Below are positions 57,525 to 64,000 of a stretch of 64,000 nucleotides of DNA, in pieces. Position 1 is the first letter of the stretch, and each line of letters opens with the position of its first letter. The notes below the pieces were generated by a model. It had not been told where the DNA came from and did no database searches. It was given only the letters and a program-made list of their open reading frames with translations. Source of the DNA: an uncultured Gemmiger sp. (GTDB taxonomy: Bacteria > Bacillota > Clostridia > Oscillospirales > Ruminococcaceae); assembly GCA_944388145.1 (NCBI GenBank), contig CALXHQ010000004.1, forward strand, positions 1-64,000, given 5' to 3'. A program made the position numbers and the translations under genes.

Positions 57525-59135
57525 GTGAAAACGATCCGTTTCATGCCAAGGAAATGCCGCGGTATGTTTGCTGTGGCACTGACCGTGGGCGCTGTTTACT
57601 GTGCCACCTGTACCGTGCTGCCCACCCTTTCCGGCCGGCTGATCGACACCGTGCTGTCTGCATCCCCCGCCCAGGGGCTGCCGGCACTGGCCGCTGTTGC
57701 CGGCGTCAGCCTGGCGCAGGCGGTGTTGGCCATTGCCGACCAGGCGGCCGGCGGCCGGTTTTTGACCCTGCTCAAGCGGCAGATGCGCCGCAAGGCTGCC
57801 GCTGCCTTCCTGTCCGGGGGCCCTGTCTCGCCCCAAAAGCGGGACAGCTTTGTCTCCTTTGTCAACAATGATATCCCCACCATCGCGCAGCAGTATTTTT
57901 CCGCCGTGATCGACCTGGTCAAGTGCGGCGTTCTGATCCTGCTGTCAGCCGGGATGCTTTTCTCGCTGCACTGGTCGCTGGCGGCTCTCAGCCTGGGGTT
58001 CAGCTGCCTGCTGGTGCTTACGCCCGCTGTATTGCGCCGCCGCGGCAGCGCAGCGCGCAGCGGGTATTCCCAGGCGCTGGGCAGCTACAATACCGTGCTG
58101 CACTCGATGCTGGAGGGGCTGAGCGTGATTCAGGCGCTGGCCTGCCGGCCGTATGCCATCCATGCAGTGGAAGCGCAGAACGGTCAGGCTGCCCGGGCCG
58201 AGCGGCGGCTGGTCCGCTGGCAGCTTACCACCCAAAGTGCAACCGTCCTGCTGCAGACCGGCAAAACGGCCGGCATCCTGCTGGCTGGAGTGGGGCTGAT
58301 TGCCGCAGGCATTATCCCGGTGGGCGGGCTGGTGGCCGCCATCCAGTTGGATCAGCTGATGAGCGCGCCGCTGGAGGTGCTGGCCATCTCGCTGCACCGC
58401 CGCAATGAGGTGCGGCCGCTGACAGAGCGCTATAATCAGCTGACACAGAAAACCGCCCCGGCCGCTTCTTCCCTGCCGCCCTTTCAACGGCTGGAGCTGT
58501 GCCAGATTGGCTGCCGCGCCGGCAAGGAGCAACTTCTGCGGGGCATTTCCCTGACGCTCGGCGCCGGGGAAAAGCTGTTGGTGACCGGCGACAGCGGCAG
58601 CGGCAAATCCACACTTTTGAGCCTGATCGCCCGTGCCGGGGCCGTCCCCTGCTGCGGGGAGATGCGGTACAACGGTGCGCCGGCATGTGCCTGCTGTGCC
58701 GAGAGCTGGCGGAGGAATCTCTGCCTGGTACCCCAGCAGCCGTTTTTGTTCTATGCCACGCTGGAGGAGAACATCCGCCTGGGGCGGGATATCTCCCCGG
58801 AGGTCTACCAAAAGGTGGTGCAGGCGCTGCGCCTGGACGAGCTGCTTGCCCGGTACCATGGGCAGACAATGACGCCGGAACGTGTCCAGAACCTTTCCGG
58901 CGGCGAACGGCAGCGTGTGGCGCTGGCCCGCGCATTGGTGGGGCAGCCGGATGTCTTTTTGCTGGACGAACCCACTTCCGCCCTGGACCCGGACACCGCC
59001 CGCGCCATTGAGGCGCTGTTTTTGGACAGCCCCGCCGCGCTGATCCATGTCAGCCACCGCCCCAGCCCTGAGCTGGCCGACCGATACGACGCCCACTACC
59101 GTATGGAAGGCGGGCGTTTGACCCGGCTGCGGTAA
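57525..59135 (+). CDS. ABC exporter, fused membrane and ATPase domains
   Basis: 536 residues from GTG 57525 (AAGGAGG at 57510-57516). Six membrane helices span about 12-290, then an ATPase with Walker A TGDSGSGKSTLLSL, signature LSGGERQRVALARAL, Walker B VFLLDEPTSALD and the switch histidine in HVSHR. It is a half transporter like those exporting peptides, lipids or drugs, and acts as a dimer. The leader peptide and attenuator upstream suggest induction by ribosome-targeting drugs or starvation, so drug export is likely. A good terminator follows. Confidence 0.88.
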   Translation: MKTIRFMPRKCRGMFAVALTVGAVYCATCTVLPTLSGRLIDTVLSASPAQGLPALAAVAGVSLAQAVLAIADQAAGGRFLTLLKRQMRRKAAAAFLSGGPVSPQKRDSFVSFVNNDIPTIAQQYFSAVIDLVKCGVLILLSAGMLFSLHWSLAALSLGFSCLLVLTPAVLRRRGSAARSGYSQALGSYNTVLHSMLEGLSVIQALACRPYAIHAVEAQNGQAARAERRLVRWQLTTQSATVLLQTGKTAGILLAGVGLIAAGIIPVGGLVAAIQLDQLMSAPLEVLAISLHRRNEVRPLTERYNQLTQKTAPAASSLPPFQRLELCQIGCRAGKEQLLRGISLTLGAGEKLLVTGDSGSGKSTLLSLIARAGAVPCCGEMRYNGAPACACCAESWRRNLCLVPQQPFLFYATLEENIRLGRDISPEVYQKVVQALRLDELLARYHGQTMTPERVQNLSGGERQRVALARALVGQPDVFLLDEPTSALDPDTARAIEALFLDSPAALIHVSHRPSPELADRYDAHYRMEGGRLTRLR

Positions 59136-59170
59136 GCTTTTTGACCGGCAAACATTCCATCGGAACCAAA

Positions 59171-59205
59171 GCCTGGCTTTCACCAATGGTAAAGCCAGGC
59201 TTTTT
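59171..59205 (+). terminator. Terminator of the ABC exporter
   Basis: GCCTGGCTTT at 59171-59180 pairs perfectly with AAAGCCAGGC at 59191-59200, followed by five T and a T-rich tail. Confidence 0.88.
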
Positions 59206-59252
59206 CATATTTTTGCGGCAAAAAAATGCATTGCAAAAAGCGGGGTTCCCTG

Positions 59253-59287
59253 TTGACAGCCGTGTATATACCGTATATACTGTATAC
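59253..59287 (+). promoter_or_regulatory. Promoter and tandem operators of the GntR operon
   Basis: TTGACA at 59253-59258 and TATACT at 59276-59281 are spaced by 17 bp. The self-complementary GTATATAC occurs at 59264-59271 and 59273-59280, and GTATAC at 59282-59287, a 9-bp period covering the -10 box. Autorepression by the GntR protein encoded next is likely. Confidence 0.7.
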
Positions 59288-59387
59288 ATAAGATATGAAC
59301 AGTTCATTCTTACCGGCTGCCACTTCCCGCCGGGCCAAAGCGCTGGGCTTTGCGGGGCGGCGGCCAAAACAGCAAGGAGGCAGCGCC

Positions 59388-59759
59388 ATGGAGCTGTACA
59401 TCTCCAACGCCGGGCAGGAGCCCATCTACGCGCAGATCACGCGGCAGATCAAGGAACAGATCCTGTCCGGCACATTAAAAGAGGGCGACGCCCTGCCCAG
59501 CATCCGGCTGTTGGCCAAGGAGCTGCGCATCAGCGTCATCACCACCAAACGAGCTTATGAGGACCTGGAGGCGGACGGCTTCATCGTCACCACCCCCGGC
59601 AAGGGCAGCTTTGTGGCGGCGCAAAACCCCGAACTGCGCCGCGAGGAGATGCTCAAGCAGGTGGAGGACCACCTGCAAAATGCCGTCACCGCGGCAAAAA
59701 CCGGCGGCGTCAGCTTTGACGAGGTCCTGGAAACCCTAAAGGTTTTATGGGAGGATTGA
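59388..59759 (+). CDS. GntR-family (YtrA-type) repressor
   Basis: 123 residues: winged helix (PIYAQITRQIKEQILSGTLKEGDALPSIRLLAKELRISVITTKRAYEDLEADGFIVTTPGKGSFVA) and a very short helical tail, which is the YtrA subfamily. AAGGAGG precedes ATG 59388. YtrA-type regulators head ABC transporter operons and respond to cell-wall antibiotics or other stresses, matching the two genes downstream. Confidence 0.9.
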   Translation: MELYISNAGQEPIYAQITRQIKEQILSGTLKEGDALPSIRLLAKELRISVITTKRAYEDLEADGFIVTTPGKGSFVAAQNPELRREEMLKQVEDHLQNAVTAAKTGGVSFDEVLETLKVLWED

Positions 59760-59761
59760 CT

Positions 59762-60628
59762 ATGGAAACCGCAGCCTGCTGCGCCGTTTTGCACGGCGTT
59801 GAGAAGCGTTATCCCGGTTTCACCCTGGGTCCGGTGGACCTGACCGTGCCTGCCGGCAGCATCGTCGGCCTGGTGGGCGAAAACGGCGCGGGCAAAACCA
59901 CGCTGCTAAAACTGCTTGTGGGGGTCAACCCCGCCGATGCCGGCAAAATCACCCTGCCGGGCGGCGTGCCCGGCGACCCTGCCAGCCGCGCCGACCTGGG
60001 CGTGGTGTTTGAGGACGCCTATTTTTATGAATCCATGACCGCAAAGCAGATCGGCAAAAGTTTGGCGGGCATTTATGGCCCCCGGTGGGACGGCGGCGCC
60101 TACCGTGACCTGCTGGGGCGGTTCGGGCTGGAGGAGCGCAAACCGCTGAAGGCTTACAGCCGCGGCATGCGCATGAAGCTGAGCCTGGCCACCGCGCTGG
60201 CCCACCGCCCCCGGCTGCTGGTGCTGGACGAGGCGACTTCCGGTTTGGACCCGGTGGTGCGCGGCGAGATGCTGGACCTGTTTTTGGATTTTATCCAGGA
60301 CGAAAGCCGCAGCATCCTGATCAGCAGCCACATCACCAGCGATCTGGAACAGGTGGCGGATTCCATTGCCTACCTGCATCAGGGCAAATTGCTGTTCCAG
60401 GAGGGCAAGGACGCTCTGCTTGCCGAGTATGGCATCCTGCGCTGCCGCCGGGAACAGCTGGCTGCTTTGCCGGAGCGCTGCATCATTCACACCCGGCAGA
60501 CCAGTTTCGGCTGCGAGACGCTGGTAAAAGGCCGTGCGCAGGTGGCGCGGCTGCTGCCCGGCGCGGTGCTCGACCCCGCCGGCATCGACGACATCATGCG
60601 GTTTTATTCCGGGAGGGAACAACAATGA
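59762..60628 (+). CDS. ABC transporter ATP-binding protein (YtrB-like)
   Basis: 288 residues. Walker A GENGAGKTTLLKLLVG, signature YSRGMRMKLSLATALAH, Walker B LLVLDEATSGLDP (note EAT in place of EPT, common in this subgroup) and ISSHI. It follows the repressor by 2 bp and overlaps the permease by 4 bp. Exporter ATPase of unknown substrate, under GntR control. Confidence 0.9.
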   Translation: METAACCAVLHGVEKRYPGFTLGPVDLTVPAGSIVGLVGENGAGKTTLLKLLVGVNPADAGKITLPGGVPGDPASRADLGVVFEDAYFYESMTAKQIGKSLAGIYGPRWDGGAYRDLLGRFGLEERKPLKAYSRGMRMKLSLATALAHRPRLLVLDEATSGLDPVVRGEMLDLFLDFIQDESRSILISSHITSDLEQVADSIAYLHQGKLLFQEGKDALLAEYGILRCRREQLAALPERCIIHTRQTSFGCETLVKGRAQVARLLPGAVLDPAGIDDIMRFYSGREQQ

Positions 60629-61368
60629 AAGGTTTATTGTATAAGGACCTTTGCACTATGACGGCCCGGTTCCGAAACAATTTTATCCTGCTGTTCGTGC
60701 TGTACCTGGGGATGGCGGTGTTACTGGATATGTCGTTTATGCTGTACGCCCTGGTGTTTGTACTGGGATTGTATGTACAGACTTCCCTCAGCTTTGACGA
60801 ACAGAGCCGCTGGGACCTGTACGGCCGCACGCTGCCGGTACACCCCGCCGCGCTGGTAGGCTGCAAATACATTCTAAGCGCGGGCGCCATTTTGGCCGGG
60901 TGCCTGATCGCCTTTCTGGCGTTTGTCTTGAATCCCAGCGAGACGAAGGGTTCCCCCGAGGAAGTGCTGCTGGGTCTGTTGGTGGCGGCCTGCCTGACCG
61001 GATTTTACTTTTCGCTGAGCATGCCGCTGAGCTACAAGTTTGGCAGTGACCGGGCGCGCACGGTGGTAATTATTGCCGTGTTCCTGCTGGTGGGCGGCCT
61101 GGCCGCCGCGGTATATGCCCTGCCGGTGAATGTGCTGGAAAATTTGGGGGACTTCTTCGGCCTGCGCGGCCCGATGGGCGTCGCGGCCCGGGAACTGACC
61201 GCCGGGTTGGCGCCCGGCGAGGAAGTCTGGTACGGCGACCTGACCGTTGCCCTGCAGGAAGGCGGACGCATCCAGTGGGCGATACTGGCCATGCTGCTGG
61301 TCAGTATGGTGCTGTTCCTTGCCAGCTGGGCGGTGAGCACCGCAATCTACCGCAAGAAGGAGTTCTGA
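60625..61368 (+). CDS. ABC-2 permease
   Basis: 247 residues, about six membrane helices, ABC2_membrane_5-like, beginning GLLYKDLCTMTARF. It starts inside the ATPase stop codon region (ATGA). Last gene of the GntR operon; homodimer or partner elsewhere. Confidence 0.8.
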   Translation: MKGLLYKDLCTMTARFRNNFILLFVLYLGMAVLLDMSFMLYALVFVLGLYVQTSLSFDEQSRWDLYGRTLPVHPAALVGCKYILSAGAILAGCLIAFLAFVLNPSETKGSPEEVLLGLLVAACLTGFYFSLSMPLSYKFGSDRARTVVIIAVFLLVGGLAAAVYALPVNVLENLGDFFGLRGPMGVAARELTAGLAPGEEVWYGDLTVALQEGGRIQWAILAMLLVSMVLFLASWAVSTAIYRKKEF

Positions 61369-61455
61369 GCCGCTGCCCGCCGGGCGGGCAAAGGGCGGCA
61401 CAACTTTCCGCAAAAATAGCCGCTGCGGCGTAGGGATTTCCAGCAGGTGCGGGGC

Positions 61456-61484
61456 TTGCACAGAGCGCCGCACTTTGCTATAAT
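61456..61484 (+). promoter_or_regulatory. Promoter of the queT riboswitch transcript
   Basis: TTGCAC at 61456-61461 and TATAAT at 61479-61484, spacer 17 bp. Transcription begins within a few bases of the riboswitch. Confidence 0.7.
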
Positions 61485-61495
61485 AGCAAATCGTT

Positions 61496-61603
61496 GAGCA
61501 ACTTAGGATTTTAGGCTCCGCCCCGCCTGCCGAAGGGCAGCGGGACGACAAACCGGTGCAAGGCTGGCGGTCTTGCGCGCGGTCAAAATCTATTCCGCCG
61601 GAG
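61496..61603 (+). ncRNA. preQ1-III riboswitch
   Basis: The core GAGCAACTTAGGATTTTAGG followed by CTCC, and the distal GCTGGCGGTC, GCGGTCAAAAT and CCGCCGGAG segments, match the preQ1-III class characterised from Faecalibacterium prausnitzii. The variable P4-like hairpin (CCCGCCTGCCGAAGGGCAGCGGG) is present. The 3' CCGCC can pair with GGCGG and hide the adjacent GGAG ribosome site, so preQ1 binding would reduce translation of queT. Confidence 0.9.
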
Positions 61604-61609
61604 TGTAAT

Positions 61610-62227
61610 ATGTTGTATTGGATTTTCCTGTTCGTTGTTGTGCTGATCGCCGTTGTGGCGGGCGTGCGCCTGGCCGTGAGCGGCAGGGCCGGGGACCGGT
61701 CCTCCGCCGGCGGCACCACCCGCACTGCACGGGTGGCCATGGTGGCCGCTGTGTATGCGGTGCTGTGCCTGGTGCTGGCCCCCTTCTCCTTTGGCGCCAT
61801 CCAGGTGCGTGTGGCCGAAATTTTGACCCTGATGCCGATCTTTGGCGCCGAGTACATCGCCGCCGTGACGGTGGGCTGCTTCCTGTCGAACCTTTTGGGC
61901 GTTGCCATGGGCACCACCGCAGCGGTGGACATCCTGTTCGGCACAGCAGCCACCCTGCTGGCGGCGCTGGTCACCTACCAGCTGCGCAACATCCGCTGGA
62001 AGGGCCTGGCCATCCCGGCCGCCATCCCGCCGGTGCTGTTTAACGCAGTGATCGTCGGGCCGGAGATTGCCATCTTCTTTTCCGGTTCGCCGGTTACCGT
62101 ACCGCTGATTGCCTGGAACGCTCTCACCGTCGGTGTGGGTGAGGTCATCAGCTGCATGGTCCTGGGGGTGCTGTTTGCCCGCCTCATTGAGTCCACGCCG
62201 GCTTTGTGCAAACTCATCAAAGCTTGA
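61610..62227 (+). CDS. queT: QueT-family queuosine-precursor transporter
   Basis: 205 residues, about six membrane helices. The conserved FGAIQVRVAEILTLMPIFG and LGVAMGTTAAVDILFGTAATLLAA identify QueT, an ECF S component for preQ1 or related queuosine precursors. GGAG at 61600-61603 is both the ribosome site and the end of the riboswitch. Start ATG 61610. The extended N-terminal helix of about 35 residues is a little longer than usual. Confidence 0.9.
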   Translation: MLYWIFLFVVVLIAVVAGVRLAVSGRAGDRSSAGGTTRTARVAMVAAVYAVLCLVLAPFSFGAIQVRVAEILTLMPIFGAEYIAAVTVGCFLSNLLGVAMGTTAAVDILFGTAATLLAALVTYQLRNIRWKGLAIPAAIPPVLFNAVIVGPEIAIFFSGSPVTVPLIAWNALTVGVGEVISCMVLGVLFARLIESTPALCKLIKA

Positions 62228-62279
62228 GCGCTTCCGATATTTTTACACCATACCATATGGAATAAGGTGGTGACCCCGG

Positions 62280-62945
62280 ATGACACAGCTGATTTTGTGG
62301 GACTGGAACGGTACCTTGCTGGATGACGTGGCGCTGTGCGTGGACGCGCTCAACCGTCTGCTGGCGCGCTATGGCTATGCCCGGCAGTATGACCTGAAGG
62401 GCTACCGCAAAATTTTCGGCTTTCCCATCCGGGACTATTATCTGCGGGCAGGGTTTGACTTTTCCCGCCACAGCTTTGATGAGCTGGCTAAAAGTTATAT
62501 GGACGATTACATCCCGGCCTCCGCTGCCTGCCCGCTGATGCCCGGCGCCAGGGAAACGCTGGCCCGCCTGCAGGCCGCCGGATGCCGCCAGGTGATTCTG
62601 TCTGCCTCCCCCATCACGACGCTGCAAAGCCAGGCGGAACAGAGAGGGGTTCTGTCCTACTTTGACCAGCTGCTGGGCCTGGGCGACATTTACGCCAAGA
62701 GCAAGGTGGAACTGGGCCTGAACTACCTGCACCGGGAGCGTTTTGACCCCGACACTGCCTTGATGGTGGGCGATTCGGTCCATGATTTTGAGGTGAGCCG
62801 GGCGCTGGGGGTGCGCTGTCTGCTGTATGCCGGCGGCCACCAGGACGCTGCGGCGCTGGCCGCCACCGGCGCGCCGGTGGTCGAAAGCCTTGCCGCCGTG
62901 GCAGACAGGGTCCTGCACCAGCCGGAAGGCGGGGGGCGGGCATAG
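62280..62945 (+). CDS. HAD-superfamily hydrolase
   Basis: 221 residues. Motif I is LWDWNGTLLDD, motif II ILSAS, motif III lysine in KVELGL and motif IV VGDSVHDFEV. The cap domain is helical, as in phosphoglycolate phosphatase-like enzymes. The second Asp of motif I is Asn, a spelling that recurs in this subgroup. Substrate unknown. It begins 52 bp after queT and may share its transcript. Confidence 0.85.
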   Translation: MTQLILWDWNGTLLDDVALCVDALNRLLARYGYARQYDLKGYRKIFGFPIRDYYLRAGFDFSRHSFDELAKSYMDDYIPASAACPLMPGARETLARLQAAGCRQVILSASPITTLQSQAEQRGVLSYFDQLLGLGDIYAKSKVELGLNYLHRERFDPDTALMVGDSVHDFEVSRALGVRCLLYAGGHQDAAALAATGAPVVESLAAVADRVLHQPEGGGRA

Positions 62946-63129
62946 ATATGTGCAGCAGGCGGCGGCAGGCTTTCTGCCCGGCGCCGTCTTTGCAGATAAG
63001 GGCTGTTGCACCGGGCGGTGTGCGGCCCTGTTTTTACGCAACAGGCTGTAATAAGCGGCGGTCTGCCGGATGATTGTGGCGTATCGGTTGGAAGAACCGG
63101 CAGCGCTGCGCCGTATGGGGGTATCACCA

Positions 63130-64000
63130 ATGAATAACCGTGTAAAGGGCACCATCCTGGCTGTGGGCGGTGCCGCCTGCTGGGGTATTTCCGGCTGCAC
63201 CGGGCAGTATCTGTTCACCTATGAGGGCATGACCGCCGAATGGCTGACCCCCATCCGGCTGTTCTTTGCCGGCGTGGTGCTGTTCCTCTACTATGTCATC
63301 CGAAGCCCCAGGCAGCTGTTTGCCCCCTGGCGCACCCCGCGGGACGCGGTGGATCTGCTGATCTACGGCATCTGCGGCGTCAGTTGCTGCCAATACCTGT
63401 ACTTTTTGACCATCGACCTGTCCACCGCGGGCATCGGTACCATCATGCAGAGCATCGCCCCGGCTATGATCCTCGTGGTGGTGTGCGTGATGGAGCGCCG
63501 CATTCCCCGTCTGTTTGAGGGGGTCTCGGTTCTCTTGGCGCTGGCGGGCGTGTTTTTGCTGACCACCCACGGCAGCCTGACCCACCTGGCCCTCTCCCCC
63601 GCCGCGCTGGCGGCGGGGCTGCTCAGCGCGGTGTGCGTGGTGGTTTACACCATGTGGCCCAAGCGGCTGCAGAGCAGTCACCCCACCCCCATTTTGCAGT
63701 GCTGGGCATTTTTGATGGGCGGCACCATCTTTTTTGTGCTGTTTCGCCCGTGGGAAGTTGCATACGTTCCCACCATCACCGGCTGCATCGGCATTGCTAT
63801 TGTGGTATTGATCGGCAACGTGGTGGCCTACTGCGCTTATATGCAGGGCGTCAAGCTGATCGGCCCCCAGAAGAGCAGCCTGTACAGCTTTGCCGAGCCC
63901 GCCACCGCCGCCGTCATCTCGACGCTGGTGTTGGGGTCCCCTTTCACCCTGTGGGACGCGCTGGGCTTTGGCTGCATCTTTGTCATGCTGGTGGTGCTGA
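63130..64000 (+). CDS. EamA/DMT-family transporter, cut by the window end
   Basis: At least 290 residues, open to the last base. Two repeats of five membrane helices: the first begins GTILAVGGAACWGISGCTGQYLF, and the second SAVCVVVYTMWPKRLQ ... QKSSLYSFAEPATAAVISTLVLG has the typical EamA ending. Such proteins export or import small metabolites such as amino acids. The upstream gap 62946-63129 can form a CTGTTGC/GCAACAG hairpin that may terminate the previous gene. Confidence 0.85.
   Translation, partial: MNNRVKGTILAVGGAACWGISGCTGQYLFTYEGMTAEWLTPIRLFFAGVVLFLYYVIRSPRQLFAPWRTPRDAVDLLIYGICGVSCCQYLYFLTIDLSTAGIGTIMQSIAPAMILVVVCVMERRIPRLFEGVSVLLALAGVFLLTTHGSLTHLALSPAALAAGLLSAVCVVVYTMWPKRLQSSHPTPILQCWAFLMGGTIFFVLFRPWEVAYVPTITGCIGIAIVVLIGNVVAYCAYMQGVKLIGPQKSSLYSFAEPATAAVISTLVLGSPFTLWDALGFGCIFVMLVVL

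Noticed and set aside
62280..62945. Asn in place of the second motif I Asp of the HAD hydrolase as a sign of inactivity
   Set aside because: DWNGT is a spelling that recurs in this HAD subgroup, so it is not evidence of decay.

Overview
The window looks like a chromosome segment from a Gram-positive gut anaerobe of the Oscillospiraceae/Ruminococcaceae (the Faecalibacterium, Subdoligranulum, Gemmiger group). I infer this from the high-GC Firmicute codon style, strong Shine-Dalgarno sites, a TPP-riboswitch ykoFEDC operon, a preQ1-III riboswitch before queT (a class known from Faecalibacterium), and the type I-E repeat style of Firmicutes. No taxonomic search was possible.

Layout. 1-5.9 kb: a lower-GC remnant of a mobile element. 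It holds a truncated phage replisome organizer, a broken VanZ gene, a two-component system diverging from a lantibiotic-type ABC exporter, and a truncated lipoprotein. It is fused to an aldo/keto reductase that has lost its 5' end. 7.1-10.9 kb: TPP riboswitch and the thiamine-precursor ECF transporter YkoF/E/D/C. 11.1-12.4 kb: a secreted G5/3D cell-wall protein. 12.5-17.6 kb: aconitase-family hydratase and isocitrate dehydrogenase diverging from citrate synthase, i.e. citrate to 2-oxoglutarate. 17.6-26.8 kb: an acetyltransferase, a RICIN protein with a histone-H1-like tail, a FtsX/MacB-type exporter with a divergent TetR regulator, and a CoA-disulfide reductase with a rhodanese domain.

27.66-54.79 kb is the main discovery: an integrated element of about 27.1 kb that splits one penicillin-binding protein gene. 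The C-terminal third of the PBP lies at 26.9-27.66 kb and the N-terminal two thirds at 54.79-56.1 kb. Both junctions share ACCGG, and inverted arms matching at 20 of 22 bases lie just inside. Precise removal would restore a 683-codon in-frame PBP. The cargo is an AbrB/HipA-like pair, a 19-repeat CRISPR array with a complete type I-E cas operon (cas3 to a Cas2-DnaQ exonuclease fusion), a small HTH protein, an XRE repressor, a zinc-ribbon/DUF2085 operon, an amidoligase plus class II glutamine amidotransferase plus small resolvase operon, a Rep_trans-like protein with a decayed paralogue, a large serine recombinase preceded by a 39-aa ORF, an 844-aa protein of unknown function, and a fused MNT-HEPN protein. 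I see no conjugation or capsid genes. The recombinase probably moves the element, toxin-antitoxin-like modules sit at both ends, and CRISPR-Cas is the main cargo.

56-64 kb returns to high-GC core sequence: an Lrp regulator with an acetyltransferase; an ABC exporter behind an 18-codon leader peptide with mutually exclusive RNA helices (an erm-like attenuator); a GntR (YtrA-type) regulated ABC transporter; preQ1-III riboswitch and QueT; a HAD hydrolase; and a DMT transporter cut by the window end.
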